Below the pieces are notes generated by a model. It was not told the DNA's origin. It searched no databases and was given only the letters and a program-made list of their open reading frames with translations. Shown piece after piece: positions 33,450 to 41,847 of a stretch of 64,000 nucleotides of DNA. Position 1 is the stretch's first letter. Each line of letters begins with the position of its first letter. The stretch is from an uncultured Prevotella sp. (GTDB lineage Bacteria > Bacteroidota > Bacteroidia > Bacteroidales > Bacteroidaceae): positions 79,705 through 143,704 of the forward strand of contig CAMUYR010000006.1 of assembly GCA_947164965.1 (NCBI GenBank). Direction: 5' to 3'. The translations under genes and the position numbers were made by a program.

Positions 33450-34685
33450 ATGGCATCACAACACTATACGCTACGACAATTGAATCTGATGGTAACAGAT
33501 GCCATTGAGATGTCGTTGCCTGACGAATACTGGGTGGAGGCTGAACTGTCGGAATGCAGAGAGCATGGTGGCCACTGCTACATGGAGCTGATTGAAAAAG
33601 ACGAACATTCCAACACGCCAACAGCTCGTGCTTCTGCCAAATGCTGGCGACAGACGTGGGTAATGGTTAAGCCTTATTTCGAACGAGTAACTGGCCAACA
33701 GCTAAGTGCTGGCATGAAGGTACTTCTCAAAGTGTATGCCCAATTCCACGAGGCTTATGGCTTCTCTTGGATTGTCAGCGATATCGACCCCACCTATACT
33801 TTAGGTGATATGGCCCGTAAGCGCCAGGAAATAATCAGACAATTAAAAGAAGAAGGAGTATTCGATTTACAAAGAGACCTGACGATTCCCCTCTTTGCAA
33901 AACGCATCGCTGTTATTTCTGCTCCCAACGCAGCTGGTTATGGTGATTTCTGCCGCCAACTGGAAGACAATGAATATGGTTTCCGCTTTGAAGTGGCGCT
34001 GTTTCCTGCCATCATGCAGGGCAATCAGGTAGAAGCATCCATCATCAGTGCCCTGAACAGCATCTACGAACGCATCAGCGACTTTGATGTAGTCTGCATA
34101 TTAAGAGGTGGAGGAGCGACAGCCGACCTGAGTGGTTTCGATACATTGGCTCTGGCAGAAAACGTAGCCCAGTTCCCGCTGCCCATCATTACTGGCATCG
34201 GACACGAGCGCGACGAGTCGATTCTCGATATGGTGGCAAACACCAAGGTGAAGACACCCACAGCGGCAGCAGCCTTGTTAATAGACCATCTGAAACGCGT
34301 CTTGGAGCGTATCGAACAGGCTGAGAGCTTTATCCATCAATATGTAACACAACGTATTTCCTTCCAGAAACAACATATCAGCCAATTGGCAACGCTCATT
34401 CCCACATTGGCACAGCGTCTTTTGTCTGAGCATCGCCACCGTATAGACATACAAGAAAGCCGTCTGCCTATGGCCATCGAGCGATATCTGACAAGTCAGA
34501 AGCACCGTTTGGAAAGTCTGACACTGCAGTTGCAAGGATTCGACCCGCAGCTGTTGTTGAGTCGAGGCTATAGTATCACCTTGTTAAATGGGAAAGCGGT
34601 ACGCAATCCCCAGCAGCTAAAGCCTGGCGACGAGATAGAAACAAGACTGGAAAAAGGAACTATACGTTCCGTAGTTAAGAGTTAA
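33450..34685 (+). CDS. xseA: exodeoxyribonuclease VII large subunit
   Basis: A 411-residue ExoVII large subunit. An N-terminal OB-fold (YWVEAELSECREHGGHCYMEL near 23) precedes the catalytic domain (IAVISAPNAAGYGDF near 152, LRGGGATADLSGFD near 215, TGIGHERDESILD near 245) and a long C-terminal coiled coil. It degrades single-stranded DNA to oligonucleotides with XseB, encoded 18 bases downstream. Confidence 0.95.
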   Translation: MASQHYTLRQLNLMVTDAIEMSLPDEYWVEAELSECREHGGHCYMELIEKDEHSNTPTARASAKCWRQTWVMVKPYFERVTGQQLSAGMKVLLKVYAQFHEAYGFSWIVSDIDPTYTLGDMARKRQEIIRQLKEEGVFDLQRDLTIPLFAKRIAVISAPNAAGYGDFCRQLEDNEYGFRFEVALFPAIMQGNQVEASIISALNSIYERISDFDVVCILRGGGATADLSGFDTLALAENVAQFPLPIITGIGHERDESILDMVANTKVKTPTAAAALLIDHLKRVLERIEQAESFIHQYVTQRISFQKQHISQLATLIPTLAQRLLSEHRHRIDIQESRLPMAIERYLTSQKHRLESLTLQLQGFDPQLLLSRGYSITLLNGKAVRNPQQLKPGDEIETRLEKGTIRSVVKS

Positions 34686-34703
34686 GAATTAAGAGTTAGA
34701 AAT

Positions 34704-34901
34704 ATGAAGAACGAAGAACTGAAATACGAAGAAGCCCTTGCGCAACTGGAAAACATCGTACGCAAAATGGAGGGCAACGAACTGGATATAGACGAAATCG
34801 CTGAACAGCTGAAAAGGGCACAGCGACTGATCAAGTTCTGTAAGGACAAACTGTCCAAGACGGAAGAAGAAATCCTAAAAATAAATGCTGCAGGTGAGTA
34901 A
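34704..34901 (+). CDS. xseB: exodeoxyribonuclease VII small subunit
   Basis: A 65-residue helical protein with the XseB pattern YEEALAQLENIVRKMEGNEL and LKRAQRLIKFCKDKL. It forms the small subunit of ExoVII with xseA just upstream. The length is usual for the family. Confidence 0.93.
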   Translation: MKNEELKYEEALAQLENIVRKMEGNELDIDEIAEQLKRAQRLIKFCKDKLSKTEEEILKINAAGE

Positions 34902-34944
34902 AAGTATAAAAAAGCGGGGAATACTTGCTTTTTTCCACATTTTT

Positions 34945-34976
34945 TTTGCACATCCGAAGGATTTTGATTACTTTTG
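34945..34976 (+). promoter_or_regulatory. Promoter of the ilvE-trmB-mrp run
   Basis: TTTG at 34945-34948, 20 bases, TACTTTTG at 34969-34976, 44 bases before the ilvE ATG. Confidence 0.65.
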
Positions 34977-35020
34977 TCGGCTGTAAGAAAGATTTATAGG
35001 ACAATAAAAACATAGACGTT

Positions 35021-36037
35021 ATGAAGAATTTAGACTGGGGAAACCTGTCGTTCGGTTATATGAAAACCGACTACAATGTACGCTGTTACTATCGTGACGG
35101 CAAGTGGGGAGAAATCGAAGTTTGCTCTGACGAGTATCTGAACCTGCACATGGCTGCGACCTGTCTGCACTATGGTCAGGAGGCATTCGAAGGCTTGAAG
35201 GCCTATCGTTGCAAAGACGGAAAGGTACGTATTTTCCGCGTTGACGAGAATGCCAAGCGCCTGCAGTCAACCTGTCGTGGTATTATGATGCCCGAGGTAA
35301 GCACCGAGCTGTTCACTGAGATGGTTAAGAAGGTGGTTCGCCTCAACCAGGAGTGGATCCCTACCTACGAAAGCGGCGCTACACTGTATATCCGTCCGTT
35401 GCTTATTGGTACCAGCGCTCAGGTTGGTGTTCATCCCGCTAAAGAGTATTGTTTCCTCATTTTCGTAACACCAGTAGGTCCATACTTCAAGGGTGGCTTC
35501 TCAAGCAATCCTTACGTCATCGTTCGCGATTACGACCGTTCTGCACCTCTCGGTACAGGTAAATATAAGGTAGGTGGAAACTACGCTGCCTCTCTGTTTG
35601 CCAACAATCTGGCTCACGAGAAGGGTTATGCTTGCGAGTTCTATCTCGATGCTAAGGAGAAGAAGTACATCGACGAGTGCGGTGCTGCCAACTTCTTCGG
35701 TATCAAGAACAACACCTATATCACTCCAGAGTCAACCTCTATCCTGCCCTCTATCACCAACAAGAGCCTGATGCAGGTAGCCGAGGATCTGGGCATGAAA
35801 GTAGAGCGCCGTCCTATTCCTGAAGAGGAGCTCGAGACCTTCGAGGAGGCAGGAGCTTGCGGAACAGCCGCTGTTATCAGCCCTATCTCTTATATCGACG
35901 ACCTCGACACTGGCAAGCGATACAGCTTCGGCGACAAGCCAGGCCCACAGTCTAAGCGACTCTTCGATACCCTTCGTGGTATTCAGTACGGCGAGATCGA
36001 AGACAAGCACGGCTGGACAACAGTAGTGATTGAATAA
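35021..36037 (+). CDS. ilvE: branched-chain amino acid aminotransferase
   Basis: A 338-residue class IV PLP aminotransferase that transaminates Leu, Ile and Val with 2-oxoglutarate. [18 protein letters not shown] near 50, the region [14 protein letters not shown] near 180 with the PLP lysine, and [11 protein letters not shown] near 215 are diagnostic. The last base of its TAA stop is the first base of the trmB ATG. Confidence 0.94.
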   Translation: MKNLDWGNLSFGYMKTDYNVRCYYRDGKWGEIEVCSDEYLNLHMAATCLHYGQEAFEGLKAYRCKDGKVRIFRVDENAKRLQSTCRGIMMPEVSTELFTEMVKKVVRLNQEWIPTYESGATLYIRPLLIGTSAQVGVHPAKEYCFLIFVTPVGPYFKGGFSSNPYVIVRDYDRSAPLGTGKYKVGGNYAASLFANNLAHEKGYACEFYLDAKEKKYIDECGAANFFGIKNNTYITPESTSILPSITNKSLMQVAEDLGMKVERRPIPEEELETFEEAGACGTAAVISPISYIDDLDTGKRYSFGDKPGPQSKRLFDTLRGIQYGEIEDKHGWTTVVIE

Positions 36038-36807
36038 TGGGAAAAGGCAAACTGGCGAAATTCGCCGATATGGAATCCTATGCGAACGTGTTCCAATACC
36101 CCTATTCGGTAGTGGAACATGTTCCTTTTGAGATGAAAGGCAAATGGCGCGAGCAATACTTCCATAACGACAATCCCATCGTGCTCGAACTAGGATGCGG
36201 CAAGGGTGAATACACTGTTGAACTGGCGAAGCTATATCCTGACGTAAACTTCATTGGTGTCGACATCAAAGGTGCCCGTATGTGGACTGGTGCCACGCAG
36301 GCTCTGAACGAGGGACTGAAGAATGTGGCTTTCCTGCGTACAAACATCGAGATTATCGAGCGTTTCTTTGCAGAGGACGAGGTACAGGAGATATGGCTCA
36401 CCTTTAGCGATCCTCAGATGAAGAACCCAAGAAAGCGCCTCACGTCGACATATTTCATGGAGCGCTATCGCAAGTTTCTCGTCGATGGTGGTGTTATCCA
36501 CCTGAAGACCGACTCTAATTTCCTCTTCACCTATACGTCGTATATGGTAGAGCATAACCATCTGGCCGTAGAGGAGAAAACGGTCGATCTCTATCATGAC
36601 GACAACCTCTCTCCCCTTACCTCCCAACTCTTGTCCATCCAGACTTATTACGAGGCGATGTGGATAGCTCGTGGCCTGAACATCAAATACATCAAGTTCA
36701 GACTACCTCGTGAAGGGCAGCTGGAAGAGCCTGATGTAGAAATAGAACTCGACGACTATCGCTCTTACCATCGTACGAAGCGCAGTTCGTTAGACAAAGC
36801 AAAATAA
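36037..36807 (+). CDS. trmB: tRNA (guanine-N7-)-methyltransferase TrmB
   Basis: A 256-residue SAM-dependent methyltransferase that makes m7G46 in tRNA. SAM motif [16 protein letters not shown] is near residue 50, [12 protein letters not shown] near 71, and [13 protein letters not shown] near 126 is the TrmB signature. Its start overlaps the ilvE stop, and mrp follows after 16 bases. Confidence 0.95.
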   Translation: MGKGKLAKFADMESYANVFQYPYSVVEHVPFEMKGKWREQYFHNDNPIVLELGCGKGEYTVELAKLYPDVNFIGVDIKGARMWTGATQALNEGLKNVAFLRTNIEIIERFFAEDEVQEIWLTFSDPQMKNPRKRLTSTYFMERYRKFLVDGGVIHLKTDSNFLFTYTSYMVEHNHLAVEEKTVDLYHDDNLSPLTSQLLSIQTYYEAMWIARGLNIKYIKFRLPREGQLEEPDVEIELDDYRSYHRTKRSSLDKAK

Positions 36808-36823
36808 TCTTACGCAATAGAAG

Positions 36824-37921
36824 ATGACATTATATCCAAAACTGATTATGGACGCGCTGGCTACGGTGACGTATGCTGGCACCAAGAAGAATCTGGTAGA
36901 AAGCCAGATGGTAGCCGATCAGCCTGCCATCAATGGCAATCAAGTTACCGTCGTATTGGAGTTTCCTCGTAATACCGATCCTTTCTTGAAGTCGACAGTC
37001 AAGGCTGCCGAAGCAGCTATTAAATATCACTGTGGACAGGATGTTGAAGTAATCATTCAAACAGAATTCAAGTCAAAGCCTCGCCCTGAGGTTGGCAAAC
37101 TGCTGCCACAGGTCAAGAACATCATTGCAGTCAGCAGTGGCAAGGGTGGCGTTGGCAAATCGACGGTTTCTGCCAATCTGGCTATCGCTCTGGCCCGTCT
37201 GGGTTACAAGGTAGGACTGCTGGATTGCGACATTTTTGGTCCGTCTATGCCCAAGATGTTTCATGTTGAGGACGAACGTCCCTATGCTGTCAACGTCGAC
37301 GGACGCGACCTTATCTGTCCTATCGAGGCCTATGGCATCAAGATGCTGAGCATTGGTTTCTTTGTATCGCCAGACACTGCTACTCTTTGGCGTGGAGGTA
37401 TGGCTACCAATGCACTCAAGCAACTGATTGCTGATGCTGACTGGGGTGAACTGGACTATTTCATTCTCGACACCCCTCCTGGAACCAGCGACATCCACCT
37501 CACCCTGTTACAGACACTGGCTATAACTGGTGCCGTCATTGTTTCTACGCCTCAACAGGTAGCATTGGCTGATGCACGTAAAGGTATCGATATGTATCGC
37601 AATGAGAAGGTGAATGTTCCTATTTTGGGACTCATCGAAAACATGGCTTGGTTTACGCCTGCCGAACTGCCTGAGAACAAGTACTATATCTTTGGCAAAG
37701 AAGGCTGCAAGAAATTGGCTGAAGAGATGAACGTCCCTCTGCTGGCACAAATACCCCTCGTTCAGAGCATTTGCGTGAGTGGTGACACTGGTGAACCAGC
37801 AGCTACAAATAGCGACACAGCCACAGGACTGGCTTTTATCAATCTGGCTCAGGCAGTGGTCACAGTTGTCAATAAACGCAACCGTGAAATGCCAAAAACG
37901 GAGATTGTGGGCGTTAAGTGA
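36824..37921 (+). CDS. mrp: Mrp/NBP35-family P-loop ATPase (Fe-S carrier type)
   Basis: A 365-residue protein with an N-terminal DUF59/MIP18 domain (residues 1-85) and a ParA/MinD-type ATPase with deviant Walker A VSSGKGGVGKSTVSANLA near 102. The family carries or inserts Fe-S clusters. The CPxC motif that follows ENM in many Mrp proteins is not present: the sequence reads ENMAWFTPAELPENKYY and then a single Cys in GKEGCKKL. Cluster binding may therefore differ from the textbook protein. Confidence 0.9.
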   Translation: MTLYPKLIMDALATVTYAGTKKNLVESQMVADQPAINGNQVTVVLEFPRNTDPFLKSTVKAAEAAIKYHCGQDVEVIIQTEFKSKPRPEVGKLLPQVKNIIAVSSGKGGVGKSTVSANLAIALARLGYKVGLLDCDIFGPSMPKMFHVEDERPYAVNVDGRDLICPIEAYGIKMLSIGFFVSPDTATLWRGGMATNALKQLIADADWGELDYFILDTPPGTSDIHLTLLQTLAITGAVIVSTPQQVALADARKGIDMYRNEKVNVPILGLIENMAWFTPAELPENKYYIFGKEGCKKLAEEMNVPLLAQIPLVQSICVSGDTGEPAATNSDTATGLAFINLAQAVVTVVNKRNREMPKTEIVGVK

Positions 37922-37962
37922 TAAAAAATGTTAAGCAATCGCTGTTATTAAAGATTATTTGA

Positions 37963-37970
37963 TAATTTTG
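37963..37970 (+). promoter_or_regulatory. -7 element of the coiled-coil/caspase locus
   Basis: TAATTTTG, 20 bases before the ATG of the coiled-coil lipoprotein gene. A clear -33 TTTG at the usual spacing was not found. Confidence 0.45.
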
Positions 37971-37990
37971 CAAAATTAAAACTATTAGTT

Positions 37991-38842
37991 ATGAAAACAG
38001 TTTATAGTCTTTTAATTTCGACATTGATAGTAATGTCATTCTTTGCTTGCGGTAACAATACTGCTAATCAAGAACGTATTGATTCTTTACAGACAGCTCT
38101 TGAACAGCGTAATGCTGACTACCAGGAACTCGATGAGTATCTAACCATCATTTCTACAGGTCTCGACAGCATTGCTATGCAAGAGAGCGAAATTTTCAAT
38201 CCCAGCAAAGAGAGTCCTATTCCCAATCGTGATCAGATCAAGCAGGATCTTGAGAACTTCCAGCAGACGCTGAAGAACCAGCGCGAGCGCATTGCACAGT
38301 TGGAGCAGAAGCTGAAGAGCGGAAAGGGCGAGAATAAGAAATTGCAAGCCATTGTCGTTTCGCTGAAGGCTCAGCTCACTGAGAAGGAGAGTCAGATTGC
38401 CCAGTTGCGCGACGAGCTGAACAGCAAGAACATCACTATCGGCCAGATGTCAGAGCGCATTGGCACTATGACGCGTCAGGCTGCTGTTCAGGAGGAAGTC
38501 ATCACTTCTCAGAACAAGATGCTGCAGACTCAGGACGACATTATCAACGAAGGCTTTGTCAAGATTGCCTCGAAGGCTGAGCTCAAGCAGTCTGGCCTGC
38601 TCACTGGCGGTTTCCTGAAGAAGAGCAAGGTTGACTATTCACAGGTTGACAAGCGTGCGTTCCGTTCTATCGACACACGTGTCGTCACTGAGTTTGAAAT
38701 CAACTCAAAGAATCCTAAAATCCTGACTCAGGTGCCCTCCGATTCCTATACACTCGAGAAGAATGGCGATAAGACTATTCTTCGCATCATCGATCCCAGC
38801 AGATTCTGGAGCGTCTCTAAGTTCTTGATTATCCAAATCTAA
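37991..38842 (+). CDS. coiled-coil lipoprotein
   Basis: A 283-residue lipoprotein. The signal peptide ends FFACGNN, a lipobox. Residues 30-190 form a long heptad-rich coiled coil (QRERIAQLEQKLKSGKG, LTEKESQIAQLRDELNSK), followed by a small globular C-terminal domain ending SRFWSVSKFLIIQI. I do not recognise a named family. It is first of four plus-strand genes with a DUF4384 protein, a WD40-like protein and a secreted caspase-fold protease, and may scaffold them at the membrane. Confidence 0.8.
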   Translation: MKTVYSLLISTLIVMSFFACGNNTANQERIDSLQTALEQRNADYQELDEYLTIISTGLDSIAMQESEIFNPSKESPIPNRDQIKQDLENFQQTLKNQRERIAQLEQKLKSGKGENKKLQAIVVSLKAQLTEKESQIAQLRDELNSKNITIGQMSERIGTMTRQAAVQEEVITSQNKMLQTQDDIINEGFVKIASKAELKQSGLLTGGFLKKSKVDYSQVDKRAFRSIDTRVVTEFEINSKNPKILTQVPSDSYTLEKNGDKTILRIIDPSRFWSVSKFLIIQI

Positions 38843-38849
38843 CAGACGT

Positions 38850-39731
38850 ATGAAGAAAGTTCTTGCTATTCTGTTAGTCCTACTACCACTTACCTTATGT
38901 GCTCAGACACGTAAGGTGAGTGGTGTGTATACTTACTATGCAGACCCCAGCATGTCTGTCAAGCAAGCGATGGCTGCTGCTATTGAGAATGCCAAGGCGC
39001 AAGCTCTAGCAAAGGAGTTCGGCACCTTGCTCGTGCAAAGCACTCTATCTCAAACAGAACAGAAGAACGGAAAAGATAACGAGTATTTCAGTCAGCTTAG
39101 CACGGAGGAAGTGAAAGGCGAATGGATAGAAGACCTCAAAGAGCCTGAAGCTAAGATTACAGCAACCATGAATGACGGTACGCTGGTTATCGAGGCCTCT
39201 GTATCAGGCAAGGCTCGCGCCATCAGCAACGAAGCGGTAGATTTCCAGACATTTGCACTTCGCAATGGTACGGAGAAGCGTTTCGCTGACAACAACTTCT
39301 ATGAGGGCGACGACCTCTTCCTCTATTTTAATGCTCCTACTGATGGCTATGTAGCAGTTTATCTGGTTGGAGAAGACAAGAACGCCTATTGCCTGCTTCC
39401 CTATGCTAACGACGAGAACGGTCAGCAACCCGTTAAGCACGGCAAGGAATATGTCTTCTTTTCTTCCAATCACACCTACGATCTTCCTCGCAACGTGATA
39501 GACAATGTCTACATGACTTGCGACGACGAACGCATGGAGCACAACACGCTCTACGTCATCTTCTCACCCAATCCGTTCACAAAGGCTGTCGATGTCAACA
39601 AACAGACTGACGACCGACTGATGCCTCGTCAGCTCAGCTTTAAGGACTTCACCAAATGGATAGGAAAGCTAGGAGCTCGTGACAAGCAGATGAACAGAAA
39701 GATTATCCGACTTATTGTCAAGAAGAAATAA
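38850..39731 (+). CDS. DUF4384-containing secreted protein
   Basis: A 293-residue protein with signal peptide VLAILLVLLPLTLCAQ. An N-terminal region (YADPSMSVKQAMAAAIENAK) resembles periplasmic LPP20-like domains. The second half contains the DUF4384 pattern DLFLYFNAPTDGYVAVYLV followed by CLLPYANDENGQQPVKHGKE near 150-205. DUF4384 often occurs with peptidase C14/caspase or kinase modules, which agrees with the caspase-fold gene two positions downstream. Molecular role is unknown. Confidence 0.82.
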   Translation: MKKVLAILLVLLPLTLCAQTRKVSGVYTYYADPSMSVKQAMAAAIENAKAQALAKEFGTLLVQSTLSQTEQKNGKDNEYFSQLSTEEVKGEWIEDLKEPEAKITATMNDGTLVIEASVSGKARAISNEAVDFQTFALRNGTEKRFADNNFYEGDDLFLYFNAPTDGYVAVYLVGEDKNAYCLLPYANDENGQQPVKHGKEYVFFSSNHTYDLPRNVIDNVYMTCDDERMEHNTLYVIFSPNPFTKAVDVNKQTDDRLMPRQLSFKDFTKWIGKLGARDKQMNRKIIRLIVKKK

Positions 39732-39758
39732 AACATAAAACAATAATTACATTTACCT

Positions 39759-41831
39759 ATGAAGAAAATTTTATTACTACTCATCCTTGCAGTTTGTGCA
39801 AGTAGCACTACTGTCAATGCACAGCAGTTGCAGCAAGACAATGTTCGCAGAATCGCTCAGAAAGTTCAGCCTAAGGGAATGGACAACCACTCGTTTGGCG
39901 TATTCTATTACAGCGGCAAAGACGTCTATAATGTCAGAGGCTACAAGATTTGCAGCGGCGACTCTATCGACGATCTGAAGATCAATCCTTCCTACACTTC
40001 TTTTGCTACGCTGGAGCGCAACAAGAAAGGCGTGACCCACGTATCTGTCTGGGATGCCAGCAAGCAAGACGAACTGATCAAGAAGATTCAGCTGAAGAAG
40101 ATTAACACGACAGCTATCGCCTACTCTTATGATGCCAAGCAGTTTGCTGTCGCCTCCGCTGACAAGCAGATTACCATCTACGACCCCAAGACCTTCAAGA
40201 TCATCAAGGCCTACACGTCGTCTATCATCCCCAATAAGTTGGAGTATAGCGACAACAACTATTTCCTCGTTGCCTCCGATGGTACCAATCTGGAAGTATG
40301 GAACCTGGAGCGTGGCACCGTTCGTACTACTATCAAGCTCGACAGCCCAGCCAACGACTATCTGTTCAGCAATAACAGCAGTCTGTTTGCTGTTCCCATG
40401 AAGAATGGCAAGATGAACATCTACGACACCAAGACCTTTAAGCTGCAGCAGACTATCGATGACTTGGGCAAAGCCTTTGCATGCTATCCCAATACTGATG
40501 GTAAATATATGTCTGTCCTGAACAACGACAGCCGTATCAGCATTATCAACCTGTTGGATCCCACAGAGCGTCATATCCTTGACGACTCTTTTGGTAGCAT
40601 TTCTGATATCCGCATGGTTTACAATGCTGTCGATGAACAGAACTATATGGTATACAACAATGCTTCCAACATCAACTTTCAGCGCATCGATGGTCTTACA
40701 CCTTATTATAATAAGATGATGACCTCCATGTTGAACGAGCGCTTGAACCAGTGGATGAAGCAGATGCCTGACGAGTCGCTCCAGGCATACCAGGCTCGTG
40801 TCAACGAAACCACCCGTGCCGTACAGGCCAAGGCCATTGAGCAGGAGATTGCCACCAAAATGGCAACAGGACTGTTGGAGACTTCTGATGTAGCCATTGG
40901 TAACTATAACACCGCTGCCAAGAGTCTGGCTCTGCATTTCAACTCAATGCCAGACATCTTCCTCGATGTGCCAATGAGCGACCTGAATGCCTTCAACGAT
41001 GCTGGCAAACTGGAATTCCGCAACGCCAAGTACGGCCTGAATCCTGACGATAAGTTTGAGCTGATCTACGCTGAGGTTTACAACCCTGAGAACGGCAAGA
41101 CCTATATCTTCAACAACCTCGATCGCCAGTCGCTGGCTTCTATGGCTGAGGACGACAACTTCGTTCCCCTCGAAATCATCCAGAAGTCGAACATGGAGGA
41201 AACTGCTCTTCTAGGCATCAAGGAGGACGTGCTAGAACTGGCTAAGCAGGAGCAGACCATTACTGACAAGACGCACATCTCTGTAAAGACGGAAGCCGTG
41301 CCTGCATACAATGCCGATGGTGAGAAGATTGTCAACTACAACGTTGAATTCACCTACGAGGTTGAAGAGGAATACTCTGCTCGTGACGACTTCAAGCCTG
41401 GTCGCTACCATGTTGAGGAGTCGAAGGCAGCTATGCTGATGCTGGAGATTATGACCAAGGCCTTCGAGAACGACTTCAAGAAGTATATGGCTGAAGGCAA
41501 GCGTGTGCTCATCAAGGTGAAGGGTACTGCTGATGCTGCTCCCATCAACCGCGCTCTGGCCTACGACGGCAAATACGGCGAATATGAAGGCGAGCCTGTC
41601 TACAAGAACGGTGAGCTGAACAACATCACATTGAACAAGAAGGAAGGTATGGCCGACAACGAGCAGCTGGCATTTGCACGTGCACTGGGTGTCAAGAACT
41701 ATATCAACAACAAGATACAGGGCTTTGCCAACATGCAGACCGACTATCAGCACCACATCGAGGTAGCTAAGGAGGAAGGCAGCCAGTTCCGTCGCATCAG
41801 CGTCATCTACACCTTCATCGACGCATTCTAA
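39759..41831 (+). CDS. WD40-like repeat protein with OmpA-like C-terminus
   Basis: A 690-residue exported protein with a signal peptide ending VNAQQ. Residues 50-300 carry beta-propeller type repeats ending in phrases such as ITIYDPKTFKII, LEVWNLERGT and MNIYDTKTFKL. The C-terminus (about 560-690) has VLIKVKGTADAAPINRAL, LAFARALGVKNYI and FRRISVIYTFIDAF, spaced like a divergent OmpA peptidoglycan-binding domain; this last point is my inference. The neighbour downstream is the secreted caspase-fold protease. Confidence 0.75.
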   Translation: MKKILLLLILAVCASSTTVNAQQLQQDNVRRIAQKVQPKGMDNHSFGVFYYSGKDVYNVRGYKICSGDSIDDLKINPSYTSFATLERNKKGVTHVSVWDASKQDELIKKIQLKKINTTAIAYSYDAKQFAVASADKQITIYDPKTFKIIKAYTSSIIPNKLEYSDNNYFLVASDGTNLEVWNLERGTVRTTIKLDSPANDYLFSNNSSLFAVPMKNGKMNIYDTKTFKLQQTIDDLGKAFACYPNTDGKYMSVLNNDSRISIINLLDPTERHILDDSFGSISDIRMVYNAVDEQNYMVYNNASNINFQRIDGLTPYYNKMMTSMLNERLNQWMKQMPDESLQAYQARVNETTRAVQAKAIEQEIATKMATGLLETSDVAIGNYNTAAKSLALHFNSMPDIFLDVPMSDLNAFNDAGKLEFRNAKYGLNPDDKFELIYAEVYNPENGKTYIFNNLDRQSLASMAEDDNFVPLEIIQKSNMEETALLGIKEDVLELAKQEQTITDKTHISVKTEAVPAYNADGEKIVNYNVEFTYEVEEEYSARDDFKPGRYHVEESKAAMLMLEIMTKAFENDFKKYMAEGKRVLIKVKGTADAAPINRALAYDGKYGEYEGEPVYKNGELNNITLNKKEGMADNEQLAFARALGVKNYINNKIQGFANMQTDYQHHIEVAKEEGSQFRRISVIYTFIDAF

Positions 41832-41847
41832 ACAATAATTCATAATA

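Noticed and set aside
39777-40937. 386-residue minus-strand ORF
   Set aside because: It is the shadow of the WD40-like gene; it shows no domain, promoter or start context, and the plus frame has a signal peptide and repeats.
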